DNA of 64,000 bases from Actinocorallia herbida. Lineage in GTDB: Bacteria; Actinomycetota; Actinomycetes; Streptosporangiales; Streptosporangiaceae. Shown here one piece after another: positions 24,812-33,528 of the stretch. How positions within the stretch are numbered: position 1 is the stretch's first letter; each line of letters begins with the position of its first letter. Both the position numbers and the translations under genes were made by a program. A model generated the notes under the pieces. It worked only from the letters and a program-made list of their open reading frames with translations, made no database searches and was not told the DNA's origin. The stretch is from assembly GCF_003751225.1 (NCBI RefSeq), contig NZ_RJKE01000001.1:2480001-2544000 (forward strand). The letters run 5' to 3'.

Positions 24812-25801
24812 TCACTCCCAGACGACGGTGATGTCGGGGGTGTCGGGGACGGCCTGGCAGGTGAGGACGTAGCCTTCGGCGACTTCGTCGTCTTCGAGGG
24901 CGTCGTTGACGCGCATGGTGGCGGAGCCGTCGGTGACGACGGCCATGCAGGTGGCGCAGTTGCCCGCTTCGCAGGAGAAGGGCGGGGCGAGGCCGGCGCG
25001 GCGGGCGCTCTGGAGGAGGGTCTCGCCGTCTTTGCGGGGGACTGAGGCCTTCTTTCGGCCCAGGCGGATCGTCACGGTGCCTTCCAGGTCGTCGCCGGGC
25101 TCGGGGAGGGGGGCGGTGCCGCCGAAGCGCTCCACGAAGACCTTGCCGGGGCCGGGGAGGGCGGTTTCGACGAGGTCCATGAAGGGGTCGGGTCCGCAGA
25201 GGTAGGTGTCGGCGGCGCCGTCGCCGGCGACGAAATCCTTGATGGCCGCCGGGTCGAGGAAGCCGGCGGCGCTGTCGTAGTGGCGGGTGTAGGAGAAGCG
25301 GCCGGGGTGGCGCGCGGCCAGGCCGGCGAGGGCCGCCTCGAACAGGGCGGCGTCGGGGGAGCGGTCCGCACAGAGCAGGCGGACCGTACGCGACGTGGAA
25401 GCCAGCGCGCTCTTGGCGAGCGAAAGGATCGGCGTGATGCCGCTGCCGCCTGCGAAGCCCAAGAGCGGGGCGTCGGTATCGCGGAGGCAGAAGACGCCGA
25501 AGGGCCGGGTCAGCTCCAGGGAGTCGCCTTCGGTGACGTTGTCGAGCAGCCAGTTGGAGACCCTGCCCGTGGGTACGCGCTTGACGGTCGTCATCAGCTC
25601 GCCGTCGGTCTCCGGGGCGCTCGACATCGAGTACGAGCGCAGCAGTTCGACCCCGTCCACGGCGACGCGGAACGTGCAGAACTGGCCCGCGCGGTAGGTG
25701 AACGGCCCCCCGTCCGGCGTGAGCACGAACGTCGCGGCGTCGGCGGTCTCGCGGACGATCCGGGCCACCCGCGCGCGCTGGAACAAAGGGGGTCTCGGCA
25801 T
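24812..25801 (-). CDS. FAD/2Fe-2S oxygenase reductase (PaaE/KshB-like)
   Basis: 329 residues. An FNR-type FAD domain (RSYSMSS near 55-61) is followed by an NAD(P) domain (GGSGITP near 117-123, CGPDPFM near 200) and a C-terminal plant-type 2Fe-2S ferredoxin domain (CEAGNCATC near 280-288 plus a later Cys in LTCQAV). Such reductases feed electrons to Rieske or di-iron oxygenases, for example KshB of steroid 9-alpha-hydroxylase. No oxygenase is encoded nearby, so its partner lies elsewhere. Its promoter shares the GAGAAT palindrome with the divergent ligase operon. Confidence 0.85.
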   Translation of the reverse strand: MPRPPLFQRARVARIVRETADAATFVLTPDGGPFTYRAGQFCTFRVAVDGVELLRSYSMSSAPETDGELMTTVKRVPTGRVSNWLLDNVTEGDSLELTRPFGVFCLRDTDAPLLGFAGGSGITPILSLAKSALASTSRTVRLLCADRSPDAALFEAALAGLAARHPGRFSYTRHYDSAAGFLDPAAIKDFVAGDGAADTYLCGPDPFMDLVETALPGPGKVFVERFGGTAPLPEPGDDLEGTVTIRLGRKKASVPRKDGETLLQSARRAGLAPPFSCEAGNCATCMAVVTDGSATMRVNDALEDDEVAEGYVLTCQAVPDTPDITVVWE

Positions 25802-25837
25802 GGACGTTCTCCTTCTGGTATGAAAGTTCTAGTTAGG

Positions 25838-25854
25838 CGAGAATACTATTCTCG
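25838..25854. promoter_or_regulatory. GAGAAT-N3-ATTCTC operator between reductase and ligase operons
   Basis: Perfect 7-bp arms CGAGAAT and ATTCTCG around ACT, in the 130-base divergent promoter region. It is one of five copies in the catabolic region and fits a TetR-type dimer site. Confidence 0.75.
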
Positions 25855-25875
25855 TCACAGAGATGGGAGGCTTCC

Positions 25876-25935
25876 ATGGCGTCGAGGAACCTGCCGCGCC
25901 GCGGCGGCGGCGGGGCCGCGGGGGGCCGGGCATGA
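25876..25935 (+). CDS. Possible 19-residue leader peptide coupled to the acyl-CoA ligase
   Basis: ATG 25876 has a good ribosome site (GGGAGG at 25865-25870). Its frame runs 19 codons to a TGA that overlaps the ligase ATG at 25932 as ATGA. The peptide is Arg/Gly-rich (LPRRGGGG). It may couple translation of the ligase, which has no strong site of its own, or be fortuitous. Confidence 0.35.
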   Translation: MASRNLPRRGGGGAAGGRA

Positions 25936-27326
25936 GCGCCGCGGCCCTCGTCTTCGAGGAGCGGGAGTACTCCGCCGAGCGACTGGAGGAACTCGCCGAC
26001 GCGCTCGCCGCGGCCCTCGCCGAGCGCGGGGTGCGTCCCGGGCAGCGGGTCGCGCTGATGTCGGCGAACCGGCCCGAGTTCGTCATCGCGGTCAAGGCGA
26101 TCTGGCGGCTCGGCGCGGCGGTCGTGCTGTTCAGCCCGGCGTGGAAGCGCGCCGAGGTCGACCACGCCCTGGCCGTCACCCGGCCCGACCACGCGGTCGG
26201 CGACCACCCCGTCCTGGCGGAGGCGATGCCCATGCTCCACTTGGACGACCCCGTACCGCCCGACACAGGGGAGTTCCCCGGGCCGGACCCGAAGGCCGAC
26301 GCCGTCCTCGTCTTCAGTTCCGGCACGACCGGCCTGCCCAAGGCGGTCCGGCACACCCACGCCTCGTTCGGCGCGGCCGTCGCGCACTGGCGGGACGCCC
26401 TGGGCCTCACCGAGGACGACCGGATCCAGGTCACCACGCCGCCGTCGCACATCCTCGGCCTGCTCAACATCGTGACCGCGCTGAAGACCGGCGCCTGGAT
26501 GCGGCTGCACCGCCGCTTCGACCTCGACGGCATGCTCCGCGCCATCCAGGACGACCGCGTCACCATCGAGATGGCCGTCGCGCCCATCGCGCTCGCCCTC
26601 GCCGCCCACCCCGACCTGGAGTCCTATGACCTCTCGTCGCTGCGCTACATCATGTGGGGCGCGACCCCGGTGACGCAGAGCGTCGCCCAGGAGGTCACCC
26701 GGCGGACCGGCGTAGGGTTCCTGCCCGCCTACGGCGCCAGCGAAGTCCCCGTCATCGCCTGCAACCCCCTCATCGGCGGCCGCCTCGACAGCGCGGGACG
26801 CGCCGTGCCCGGGGTCGAGGTCCGGGCCGTCGACCTGCTGACGGGCGAGCCCGTCGCGCCGGGTGAGACCGGCGAGATCCAGGTGCGCGCCGAGTCCGTC
26901 ATGGCGGGATACCTCCCGGAGGAGGCCACCGCCGGCTCGCTCGTCGACGGCTGGTACCGCACCGGTGACGTCGGCAGCGTCGACGCGCGCGGCTGGATCC
27001 GGCTGACCGACCGCTCCAAGGAGATGATCAAGGTCCGCGGCTTCCAGGTCGCGCCCGCCGAGGTCGAGGCGGTCCTGCACGGGCATCCCGCGGTCGCCGA
27101 CTGCGCGGTGTTCGGCGAGCCGCACCCCGGCGACGGCGAGGCGATCGTCGCCGCGGTCGCCGCCTCCGGCCCGGTGGAACCCGCCGAGCTGATCGACCTC
27201 GTCGGGGCGAGCCTCGCCTCCTACAAGCGGCCGAGCCGGGTCGTGCTCGTGCCCGAGATCCCCCGCCTGCCCTCCGGCAAGGTGCTCCGCCGCGTGCTCA
27301 AGGAGACCCATGGACGCACGACTTAA
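25932..27326 (+). CDS. Acyl-CoA ligase (ANL superfamily)
   Basis: 464 residues from ATG 25932 (487 if ATG 25863 is used). The P-loop VFSSGTTGLPKAV, YGASEVP in place of YGxTE, WYRTGDVG, DRSKEMIKVRGFQVAP and the terminal lysine in LPSGKVLRR are all present. It forms acyl-CoA from an unknown acid via acyl-AMP. First enzyme of an operon continuing with two acyl-CoA dehydrogenases and an enoyl-CoA hydratase; the next gene starts within its last codons. Under the GAGAAT operator. Confidence 0.85.
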   Translation: MSAAALVFEEREYSAERLEELADALAAALAERGVRPGQRVALMSANRPEFVIAVKAIWRLGAAVVLFSPAWKRAEVDHALAVTRPDHAVGDHPVLAEAMPMLHLDDPVPPDTGEFPGPDPKADAVLVFSSGTTGLPKAVRHTHASFGAAVAHWRDALGLTEDDRIQVTTPPSHILGLLNIVTALKTGAWMRLHRRFDLDGMLRAIQDDRVTIEMAVAPIALALAAHPDLESYDLSSLRYIMWGATPVTQSVAQEVTRRTGVGFLPAYGASEVPVIACNPLIGGRLDSAGRAVPGVEVRAVDLLTGEPVAPGETGEIQVRAESVMAGYLPEEATAGSLVDGWYRTGDVGSVDARGWIRLTDRSKEMIKVRGFQVAPAEVEAVLHGHPAVADCAVFGEPHPGDGEAIVAAVAASGPVEPAELIDLVGASLASYKRPSRVVLVPEIPRLPSGKVLRRVLKETHGRTT

Positions 27327-28212
27327 CGAAGAACAGGCCGCGCTGCGCACCGCCGCCGCCCGCCTCGCCGACGACCTCGGCCCCGGCTCCGTCCTCGACC
27401 TCGACGACGCCGAACGCGTCACCCGCCTGGAGAAGGCGGTCGCCTCGACGGGCTGGCGGACGCTCCGCACGGACGGGGCGACCGGCGTGGAGGTGGCGCT
27501 CGTCGCCGAGGAGTTCGGCCGCGGCCTCGTGGACGTCCCGTTCCTCGGCCCGGCCCTCGCCGACGACCTGCTCCGGCATGTCGGCGAGTCCGGCGCGTGG
27601 ACCCTGGCCGTCGACGCCTCGGCCGTGGACTCGCGCGGCGCGGAACGCGTCGTCACGCTCACCGGCCGGCGGCTGCTCGCGGGCCGCGTCGGCACGCTCG
27701 TGCCCGGCGCCGACCTGACGCGCCGGGACGCGGAGGTCGTCGGGCCGCTGGAACAGCTCGCGGAACTGCCCGCCGAGGCCGTCGGCCGGTTCCGGGCGCT
27801 CGCGCTCGTCGCCACGACCGCCGACCTCGTCGGCACCGCGCGCGGCGCGCAGGCCCTCGCCGTCGAGTACGCGAAGGTCCGCGAGCAGTACGGGAAGGCG
27901 ATCGGCGGCTACCAGGCCGTCGCGCACCTCCTCGCGGAGTCCCTGGCGCTCATCGAGGGCTCGGTGAGCGTCCTGCGGCACGCGGCCTGGGCCGTCGACG
28001 AGCTGGCGCCGGACGAGGCGCTGAACGCCGCCCGCATCGCCAAGGTGTACTGCGCGCGCGCCGCCCGGACCGTCGCGGAGACCGCGATCCAGGTGCACGG
28101 CGGCATCGGCAACACCTGGGAGTGCCTCGCCCACGTCCACCTGCGCCGCGCGCTGGCCTCGACCCATCTGTTCCCCGTCGGCCTGGAGGAGATCGACCTT
28201 GGACTTTCGTGA
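27310..28212 (+). CDS. Acyl-CoA dehydrogenase, short subunit of a probable heteromer
   Basis: 300 residues, shorter than the normal 380. The N-terminal helical domain is compact and the middle beta-domain is reduced, while the C-terminal helical region (VREQYGKAIGGYQAVAHLLAES, IQVHGGIGNTWE) is intact. In mycobacteria such short FadE proteins pair with a longer neighbour as alpha2beta2 enzymes (for example ChsE1-ChsE2) that handle bulky steroid side-chain CoAs. AAGGAG precedes ATG 27310 and the next subunit starts 14 bases before this stop, fitting a 1:1 complex. Confidence 0.85.
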   Translation: MDARLNEEQAALRTAAARLADDLGPGSVLDLDDAERVTRLEKAVASTGWRTLRTDGATGVEVALVAEEFGRGLVDVPFLGPALADDLLRHVGESGAWTLAVDASAVDSRGAERVVTLTGRRLLAGRVGTLVPGADLTRRDAEVVGPLEQLAELPAEAVGRFRALALVATTADLVGTARGAQALAVEYAKVREQYGKAIGGYQAVAHLLAESLALIEGSVSVLRHAAWAVDELAPDEALNAARIAKVYCARAARTVAETAIQVHGGIGNTWECLAHVHLRRALASTHLFPVGLEEIDLGLS

Positions 28213-29287
28213 CTCGCCTGAGGAGGCCGCCTTCCGCGTCGAGCTGAGGGCCTGGCTCACGGGCAACGCCGAGCAGTTCGCTGTCACCGGTGACGACTAC
28301 TGGCGGAAGGCGGGGGAGTGGCATCGCGCGCTGCACGGCGCGGGGTTCTTCGGCGTCACCTGGCCGGAGGAGTACGGCGGACGTAATCTGCCGCCCGTCT
28401 ACGACGTCATCCTGGACGAGGAGCTTGCGCTCGCCGGTGCGCCCCCAAGGCCGAGCCTCGGCTATCTCGTCCACGGGCTCGGCCGCCACGGGAGCCCGGA
28501 GCTGGCCCGCCGCTTCCTGCCCGGCATGATCGACGGCACCGAGCGCTGGTGCCAGGGCTTCTCCGAGCCCGGCGCGGGCTCCGACCTCGCCTCCCTGACG
28601 ACCACGGCGGTCCGGGACGGCGACGACTACGTCCTGCACGGCCACAAGATCTGGACCAGCTACTCCGACGTCGCCGACTGGTGCCTGCTCCTCGCCCGCA
28701 CCGATCCGGACGCGCCCCGGCACAAGGGCATCTCGGCGTTCATCGTCACGATGCACCAGCCCGGGATCGAGCAGCGCCCGCTGAAGATGATCAACGGCGT
28801 GACCACCGAGTTCGGCCAGGTCCTCTTCGACGGAGCCCGGGTGCCCGCCGACCAGATGGTCGGCTCGCCCGGGGAAGGCTGGAGGCTCGCCATGACCGTC
28901 GTCGGGCACGAGCGGGAGCCTTCGACGCTCGGGTACGCCGCGCGCTACGGGAAGCTCGTCAGGCAGATGGCCGGCCAGACGACGGGACGGGTACCGGAGG
29001 AACTGGCATGGGCCGCGGTCCAGGCCGAGATGCTCCGCCTGCACGTCCGCCGGCGGCTCTCCGAGCAGCTCGACGGGGTCGTGCACGGCTCCGACGGGTC
29101 GCTCGACAAGCTGCTCATGACCTGGACCGAGCAGTCCGTCGGGCACGCCGCCCTCGCGGTCGGGGGCGTGAAGGATCCCGAGCTGCTGTCCGCCTATCTG
29201 TACAGCCGTGCCCAGAGCGTCATGGGCGGCACGTCGCAGATCCAGAAGAACATCATCGCCGGCCGCATCCTCGGACTGGGAGCCTGA
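28199..29287 (+). CDS. Acyl-CoA dehydrogenase, long subunit of a probable heteromer
   Basis: 362 residues. FAD- and substrate-binding motifs are present: FSEPGAGSDLASL near 120-132, WTSYSDVADW, KGISAFIV, and the C-terminal MGGTSQIQKNIIAGRILGLG. The TTG start at 28199 is set by GGAGGAGA just upstream and overlaps the end of the short subunit. With that subunit it should introduce an alpha,beta double bond into an acyl-CoA, electrons leaving through ETF. Confidence 0.88.
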   Translation: MDFRDSPEEAAFRVELRAWLTGNAEQFAVTGDDYWRKAGEWHRALHGAGFFGVTWPEEYGGRNLPPVYDVILDEELALAGAPPRPSLGYLVHGLGRHGSPELARRFLPGMIDGTERWCQGFSEPGAGSDLASLTTTAVRDGDDYVLHGHKIWTSYSDVADWCLLLARTDPDAPRHKGISAFIVTMHQPGIEQRPLKMINGVTTEFGQVLFDGARVPADQMVGSPGEGWRLAMTVVGHEREPSTLGYAARYGKLVRQMAGQTTGRVPEELAWAAVQAEMLRLHVRRRLSEQLDGVVHGSDGSLDKLLMTWTEQSVGHAALAVGGVKDPELLSAYLYSRAQSVMGGTSQIQKNIIAGRILGLGA

Positions 29288-29288
29288 C

Positions 29289-30056
29289 ATGTACGACCTG
29301 CCAGCGGAGATCCAGGTCAGGGCCGATGGCCCCCTGCGCTTCATCACCCTCAACCGGCCCGACGCGCTCAACGCCGTCAACGACGCCCTGCACACCGGGC
29401 TCGCCAAGCTGTGGCCGCAGCTCTCGGAGGACCGCGACGCGCGCGCGGCGGTGCTCACGGGAGCGGGCCGGGCGTTCTCGGCGGGCGGCGACTTCGCCTA
29501 CCTCGCCGAGCTCAAGGACGACGCGGCCTTGCGCGCCAAGACGATCGCGCACGGGCGGGAGATCGTGCTCGGCATGGCCCGCTGCCGGGTCCCGGTCATC
29601 ACCGCGGTGAACGGGCCCGCGGTCGGGCTCGGATGCAGCCTCGTGGCGCTGAGCGACATCGTGTACATGGACCCGGCGGCGTACCTCGCCGACCCGCACG
29701 TCCAGGTAGGGCTGGTCGCCGCGGACGGCGGGCCCTTGACGTGGCCGCTGCACACGAGCCTTCTGCACGCGAAGGAGTACGCGCTGACGGGGGCCCGTAT
29801 CCCCGCCGACAGGGCGGTCACCATGGGCCTCGCGAACCATGTCGCGGAGGACGCGCTCAAGGAGGCGACTTCTACGGCCGAGCGTATAGCGACGCTGCCT
29901 CGCCAGGCCGTGGAGTCCACCAAGCGGCTGCTCAACCTTCACCTGGAGCGCGCGGTCCTCAACACGCTCGACTTCGCGATGGCCTCCGAGGAGCAGTCCT
30001 TCCAGACCGAGGACTTCGCCGCCATCGTCACCCGCCTCACCGCGAAGAAGGCCTGA
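29289..30056 (+). CDS. Enoyl-CoA hydratase/isomerase family (crotonase)
   Basis: 255 residues of the crotonase fold: FITLNRPDALNAVND, GAGRAFSAGGDF (oxyanion hole), VNGPAVGLGCSL. The first catalytic glutamate of hydratases (PE of FGxPE) is replaced by His in DPHVQVGL. The second is kept in AKEYALTG. Loss of one acid occurs in isomerases and other crotonases, so simple hydration is not assured. Starts one base after the dehydrogenase stop and closes the operon. Confidence 0.85.
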   Translation: MYDLPAEIQVRADGPLRFITLNRPDALNAVNDALHTGLAKLWPQLSEDRDARAAVLTGAGRAFSAGGDFAYLAELKDDAALRAKTIAHGREIVLGMARCRVPVITAVNGPAVGLGCSLVALSDIVYMDPAAYLADPHVQVGLVAADGGPLTWPLHTSLLHAKEYALTGARIPADRAVTMGLANHVAEDALKEATSTAERIATLPRQAVESTKRLLNLHLERAVLNTLDFAMASEEQSFQTEDFAAIVTRLTAKKA

Positions 30057-30063
30057 CCCCGGA

Positions 30064-30227
30064 CCGCCGGGGGCCCGGACGCGCCGAGCCGAGCCCCCGG
30101 CGCCCGCCTCATCGAGGCGGGCACCCAGCCGCCGGGGCCTCGGACGCGCCGAGCCGTGGCCCCGGCGCCCGCCCGCCGGGCGGGTGCCGGAACCCGTCGG
30201 AGCCCCGGGCGCGTCGGGGCTCCGGCG
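30064..30227. terminator. Cluster of GC-rich hairpins between convergent genes
   Basis: Two similar about 45-base units (30064-30108 and 30129-30173, each with a GGACGCGCCGAGCC core and GC-rich arms) are followed by a hairpin with a perfect 10-bp stem at 30198-30207/30215-30224. They sit between the hydratase and the convergent SDR gene and probably act as a two-way terminator. Confidence 0.65.
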
Positions 30228-30234
30228 TTCTGCG

Positions 30235-30996
30235 CTACTTCGGGGGGAAGCGGAGGGCGCCGTCGAGGCGGATGACCTCGCCGTTGAGGTAGTCGTTCTC
30301 CAGCAGGTGCTGGACGAGGGCGGCGTACTCGGGCGACTGCCCCATCCGGCGGGGGTGCGGGACCTGCGGGCCCCAGTAGGCCTCCAGCTTGTCTCCCGCC
30401 TTGCCGTAGGCCGGGGTGAGGAACGTGCCCGGCGCGATCGTCACGACCCGGATGCCGAGCGGCGACAGGTCGCGGGCCGCCACCAGCGTCATGCTGACGA
30501 CGCCGCCCTTGGCCGCCGCGTAGGGAAGCTGCCCGATCTGCCCCTCGTACGCGGCGATCGAAGCGGTGTTGACGATGACGCCGCGGGACCCGTCGATAGG
30601 CTCCTGCTTCCCTAGCGCGGCGGCCGACAGCCGCATCACGTTGAACACCGCGGTCAGGTAGAACTCCAGGGTGCGGCGGAACCCGTCGAGGTCGAGGGGC
30701 TCCCCGTCCTTGCCGATGAGCCTTCCGCCCGAGGCGGGCCCGCCGTGCGCGTCCACCGAGAACCGGAACGGCGCGAGCGCCTGCGCCTCGGCGATCGCCG
30801 CCTTGACGTCCTCCTCCGACGTGGCGTCCGTCCGGACGTACCGGACACCCAGCTCGGCTTCGAGCGCCTTGCCCTTCTCGTCGGCCAGGTCCGCGACGAC
30901 CACCTCGGCCCCCGCCGCCCGCAGCCGCCGCACGGTCGCCTCCCCGAGCCCGCCCGCCCCGCCCACGACCAGCGCCGAACTCCCCGCGATCTCCAT
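30235..30996 (-). CDS. SDR-family 3-hydroxyacyl-CoA dehydrogenase-like
   Basis: 253 residues. The NAD-binding GGAGGLG lies near 12-18, DLAD near 38, NTASIAAYEG with the catalytic Ser, and YAAAKGG with the Tyr-Lys pair. It resembles type-II 3-hydroxyacyl-CoA dehydrogenases (HSD17B10-like) that follow the hydratase step in beta-oxidation. ATG 30996 gives the canonical SDR start. A partial GAGAAT-type site lies 40 bases upstream. Confidence 0.87.
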   Translation of the reverse strand: MEIAGSSALVVGGAGGLGEATVRRLRAAGAEVVVADLADEKGKALEAELGVRYVRTDATSEEDVKAAIAEAQALAPFRFSVDAHGGPASGGRLIGKDGEPLDLDGFRRTLEFYLTAVFNVMRLSAAALGKQEPIDGSRGVIVNTASIAAYEGQIGQLPYAAAKGGVVSMTLVAARDLSPLGIRVVTIAPGTFLTPAYGKAGDKLEAYWGPQVPHPRRMGQSPEYAALVQHLLENDYLNGEVIRLDGALRFPPK

Positions 30997-31034
30997 AGGA
31001 ATTCCCTTCTCGCGTAAGTATCGCTCTACTCCAG

Positions 31035-31051
31035 CGAGAGCAACATTCTCA
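31035..31051. promoter_or_regulatory. Degenerate GAGAAT-N3-ATTCTC operator upstream of the SDR gene
   Basis: CGAGAGC-AAC-ATTCTCA: the right half is intact and the left half has two changes. Position (40 bases before ATG 30996) matches the other copies. Confidence 0.55.
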
Positions 31052-31256
31052 TGCAGGCGAAGGGCGAGACAAGGCGGCCCTCCCGCGTGCGCGGGTTCCC
31101 CCGGACCGGTCGTGCGGCGGGACCGGGGCGCCCCTGCCCGGTCATGAGGTTCCTGGTGCAAGCGCGCGGCGGGGTGGGGCGGTCGCCGTCCGGCGCGGGT
31201 TTCCCGGCCCGGGCGCGGGGTGAAGGGGAAGAGGGAACAAGATCGCGGAGGTGGGC

Positions 31257-31748
31257 ATGGGGTACGACGCCGGGGCGTGGGCGGACTTCTGCGCGGCGGT
31301 GATGGGCACCTCGGGCGCGCTCAGCGGCCTGCTGATCGTCGCGGTGACGATCAACATCGAGCGGATCCTCGCCTACCCCGGACTGTCGGCCCGCGCCGCC
31401 GCGACCCTGATCCTGTTCGCCGCGCCGCTGGTCCTGTGCGCGCTCGTCCTCGCCCCCGGCCAGCCTCGCGGGGCGCTCGCCGCCGAACTCCTCGCCACCG
31501 GCGCCGTCCTCGGCTGGGCCCTCACCGCCGCGCACGCCCGCGCCGCCCGCGCGCCGGACCGCCGCGACCGCAGCCGCCACCTCCGCACCGCCACCACGCT
31601 CCTGTGCGCGGGCGGCGTCCTCCTCGCCGGCGCGACCCTCGCGGCGGGGTGGGGCGGCGGCCTCTACTGGCTGCTCCCCACCGTTCTGGGCGCCTTCGTC
31701 CTCGGCCTTCTCGCCACCTGGGTCCTGCTGGTCGAGATCCTCCGCTGA
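31257..31748 (+). CDS. Small integral membrane protein, unknown
   Basis: 163 residues with about four hydrophobic helices (GALSGLLIVAVTI, AATLILFAAPLVLCALVLA, LLATGAVLGWALTAA, LLPTVLGAFVLGLLATWVLL) and a basic loop RAPDRRDRSRH. No family recognised. GGAG 6 bases before ATG 31257 sets the start; GTG 31251 is the alternative. It converges on a TetR gene. Confidence 0.7.
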   Translation: MGYDAGAWADFCAAVMGTSGALSGLLIVAVTINIERILAYPGLSARAAATLILFAAPLVLCALVLAPGQPRGALAAELLATGAVLGWALTAAHARAARAPDRRDRSRHLRTATTLLCAGGVLLAGATLAAGWGGGLYWLLPTVLGAFVLGLLATWVLLVEILR

Positions 31749-31749
31749 G

Positions 31750-31766
31750 CCGGCCGCCCCGGCCGG
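31750..31766. terminator. Short hairpin between convergent genes
   Basis: CCGGCC and GGCCGG with a 5-nt loop lie exactly in the gap between the membrane protein stop and the TetR stop. A weak two-way terminator is likely. Confidence 0.4.
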
Positions 31767-32336
31767 TCAGCCCCCGGACGTGCCGCTGAGGGCGGTGTGG
31801 AGGGCGTCGAGGGTCCAGTTCCAGGAGGACGCGGTGGGGCGCTGGGTGTGGCTGAACGCACCGGTGAGCTCAAGGGTGATGTAGCCGTGGAGGGCGGCGC
31901 CGAGGAAGCGGATCGCATCGGTCTGGGCGGGTTCGGGGAGGTCGTAGCCGCGCAGGAGGGAGCGGGACAGCTCCGAGTGGCGGGGGGCGGCGCTCGCGAG
32001 CGCGGTCTCCGGGTCGAGGTCGAAGCGGGTGGCGGCGTAGCGGCCGGGATGGGCGTGGGCGTAGTCGCGGTAGGCGTTCGCGAAGGCCCCGAGCGCCTCC
32101 TTCCCGGCGCGTCCGGCGAGCGCCTCGGCGGCGCGGTCGGCGAGTTCCGCGAGGGCGAGCAGGGCCACCCGGACCTTCAGTTCGTGGGCGCTGCCGATGT
32201 GCGCGTAAAGGCTCGGATCCTTGACGCCGAGCCGCCGGGCGACCGCGGAGACCGTCAGATGCTCGAAGCCGACCTCGTCGGCCAGGTCGGCCGCTGCCCT
32301 GGTCAGGCCCTCGAGGGTGATGCCCGCGCGCGCCAT
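31767..32336 (-). CDS. TetR-family regulator
   Basis: 189 residues. The HTH (VGFEHLTVSAVARRLGV then KDPSLYAHIGSAHELK) is followed by a ligand domain of the TetR_C_13/WHG type (ALGAFANAYRDYAHAHPGRY). The AT-rich 60 bases before its start hold AATTAAT and TAATTATATTA, likely containing its own operator and the promoter of the divergent FBP-domain gene. Confidence 0.88.
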   Translation of the reverse strand: MARAGITLEGLTRAAADLADEVGFEHLTVSAVARRLGVKDPSLYAHIGSAHELKVRVALLALAELADRAAEALAGRAGKEALGAFANAYRDYAHAHPGRYAATRFDLDPETALASAAPRHSELSRSLLRGYDLPEPAQTDAIRFLGAALHGYITLELTGAFSHTQRPTASSWNWTLDALHTALSGTSGG

Positions 32337-32403
32337 GCGGTCTCCGTAGACTAGATGAATTAATCTTTTGCCTAATTATATTAGCCCAGGTAGCCTCGCG
32401 GAT

Positions 32404-32901
32404 ATGAGACAACTTTCCGACGCCGAGGTCCGCGCGTCGTTCGTCAACTGCTCGAAGGGCGAGGCCAAGCGCATCGACCTCCCCAGGGACCTCGCGGAGC
32501 GCCCCTGGGAGGATCTCGACTTCCTCGGCTGGCGCGATCCGGGCGCGCCCGACCGCGGCTACGTCGTCACCGAGCAGGCCGGCCGCCTCGTCGGCATCGC
32601 CCTGCGCGCGGCCCCCTCCGCGGCGCGCGGCTTCACCTCCCGAGGCATGTGCTCCCTCTGCCTCACCGTCCACTCCAGCGGCGGCGTCTCCCTCATGACC
32701 GCCCGCCGCACCGGCGAAGCGGGCCGCCTCGGCAACACCGTCGGCCTCTACCTCTGCGCCGACCTCGCCTGCTCCCTCTACATCCGCGGCAAACGCCACT
32801 CGAAGGCCGCCCAGGGCCTCGACGAAACCCTCTCCGTCGAAGACAAGATCACCCGCGCCGAAGCCAACCTCACAGCCTTCCTGACGAAGATCACCGCCTG
32901 A
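32404..32901 (+). CDS. FBP-domain (FusB/EF-G-binding-like) zinc protein
   Basis: 165 residues from ATG 32404. The C-terminal half has a four-cysteine treble-clef site (MCSLCLTVH and LCADLACSLYIRG), as in the FBP C-terminal domain. In FusB that domain binds elongation factor G and frees it from stalled ribosomes; here a ribosome-related or fusidic-acid-tolerance role is only inferred. The N-terminal part (LSDAEVRASFVNCSKGEAKR) matches the same family. No ribosome site is evident, so it may be translated leaderless. Confidence 0.8.
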   Translation: MRQLSDAEVRASFVNCSKGEAKRIDLPRDLAERPWEDLDFLGWRDPGAPDRGYVVTEQAGRLVGIALRAAPSAARGFTSRGMCSLCLTVHSSGGVSLMTARRTGEAGRLGNTVGLYLCADLACSLYIRGKRHSKAAQGLDETLSVEDKITRAEANLTAFLTKITA

Positions 32902-32943
32902 CGGCGCGATCGGTCCCGGGGCCGTGAGCCGCCGTGGCGCGCG

Positions 32944-33267
32944 TCAGAGGGGCTTGCGCCCGACGTCCTGGGCGGGCCGCCCGTTCGCCATCCGCACCTC
33001 GGCGAGGAGGAGCAGCGCGGCGTCCCGCAGCTCTTCGAAGGAGCCGTCGAGGTTCAGGGTGAGAGCCCGCTTCTCGTCAAGGTCGGCGACGAGGTCCGCG
33101 AGGACGTTCGGGTAGGTCGAGACGTCCCTCTCGGACCGGTTCTCGAACTCCTCCACCTCGGTGTGGATCTCGGTGAGGATCAGTTCGATCTCGTCCAGCA
33201 GCCGGGTGTCCCGCCCCAGCCGCACCAGGTGCCGGATCAGCCGCCACAGGTCTCGTCCTCGCCCCAT
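32944..33267 (-). CDS. Hypothetical small acidic protein
   Basis: 107 residues from ATG 33267, unrecognised. Mostly helical and acidic (DEIELILTEIHTEVEEFENR, VLADLVADLDEKRAL) with coiled-coil potential. The frame extends upstream to 33438, but that Arg-rich part looks non-coding. Ends near the convergent FBP gene. Confidence 0.5.
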   Translation of the reverse strand: MGRGRDLWRLIRHLVRLGRDTRLLDEIELILTEIHTEVEEFENRSERDVSTYPNVLADLVADLDEKRALTLNLDGSFEELRDAALLLLAEVRMANGRPAQDVGRKPL

Positions 33268-33436
33268 CCCCGCAGCATCCACCTCTTCCCGCGCGAGCGG
33301 AAGAGCCCCCGCGAAACACATGCCGCACACGAGTCGGGGCCGCCTCCCGCCCCGGCGAACGCGTCGCCCGCCGATCGGCGTCCGCCGGCGTCCGCGGCGG
33401 GTGGTAGCTTGTGGAACAGCGGCCGTGTGGTCGCTC

Positions 33437-33528
33437 ATGGAGATGAGAGAGGTGAGTTGATGTCTGTCGTGGAGACGACCGCTGTGTGCGGCGCCCGGAC
33501 CATCCTCACTTCCCGGGCCTCGTCCTGA
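33437..33528 (+). CDS. Two tandem small upstream ORFs (7 and 22 codons)
   Basis: After a likely -10 hexamer TAGCTT (33404-33409), ATG 33437 opens a 7-codon frame ending in TGA at 33458-33460. That stop overlaps ATG 33460 of a 22-codon frame (MSVVETTAVCGARTILTS...) ending at 33528. The overlap and GAGAGG ribosome site suggest a translated leader controlling the methyltransferase 230 bases downstream. The single Cys recalls sulfur-responsive leader peptides. Speculative. Confidence 0.4.

Noticed and set aside
24812-25801. Calling the ferredoxin reductase KshB outright
   Set aside because: Many oxygenase reductases share this domain order and no oxygenase partner is present; resemblance is not enough for a gene name.
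30064-30173. The paired 45-base units as a CRISPR or mobile-element repeat
   Set aside because: Only two imperfect copies, both GC-rich hairpins between convergent gene ends; terminator function explains them.
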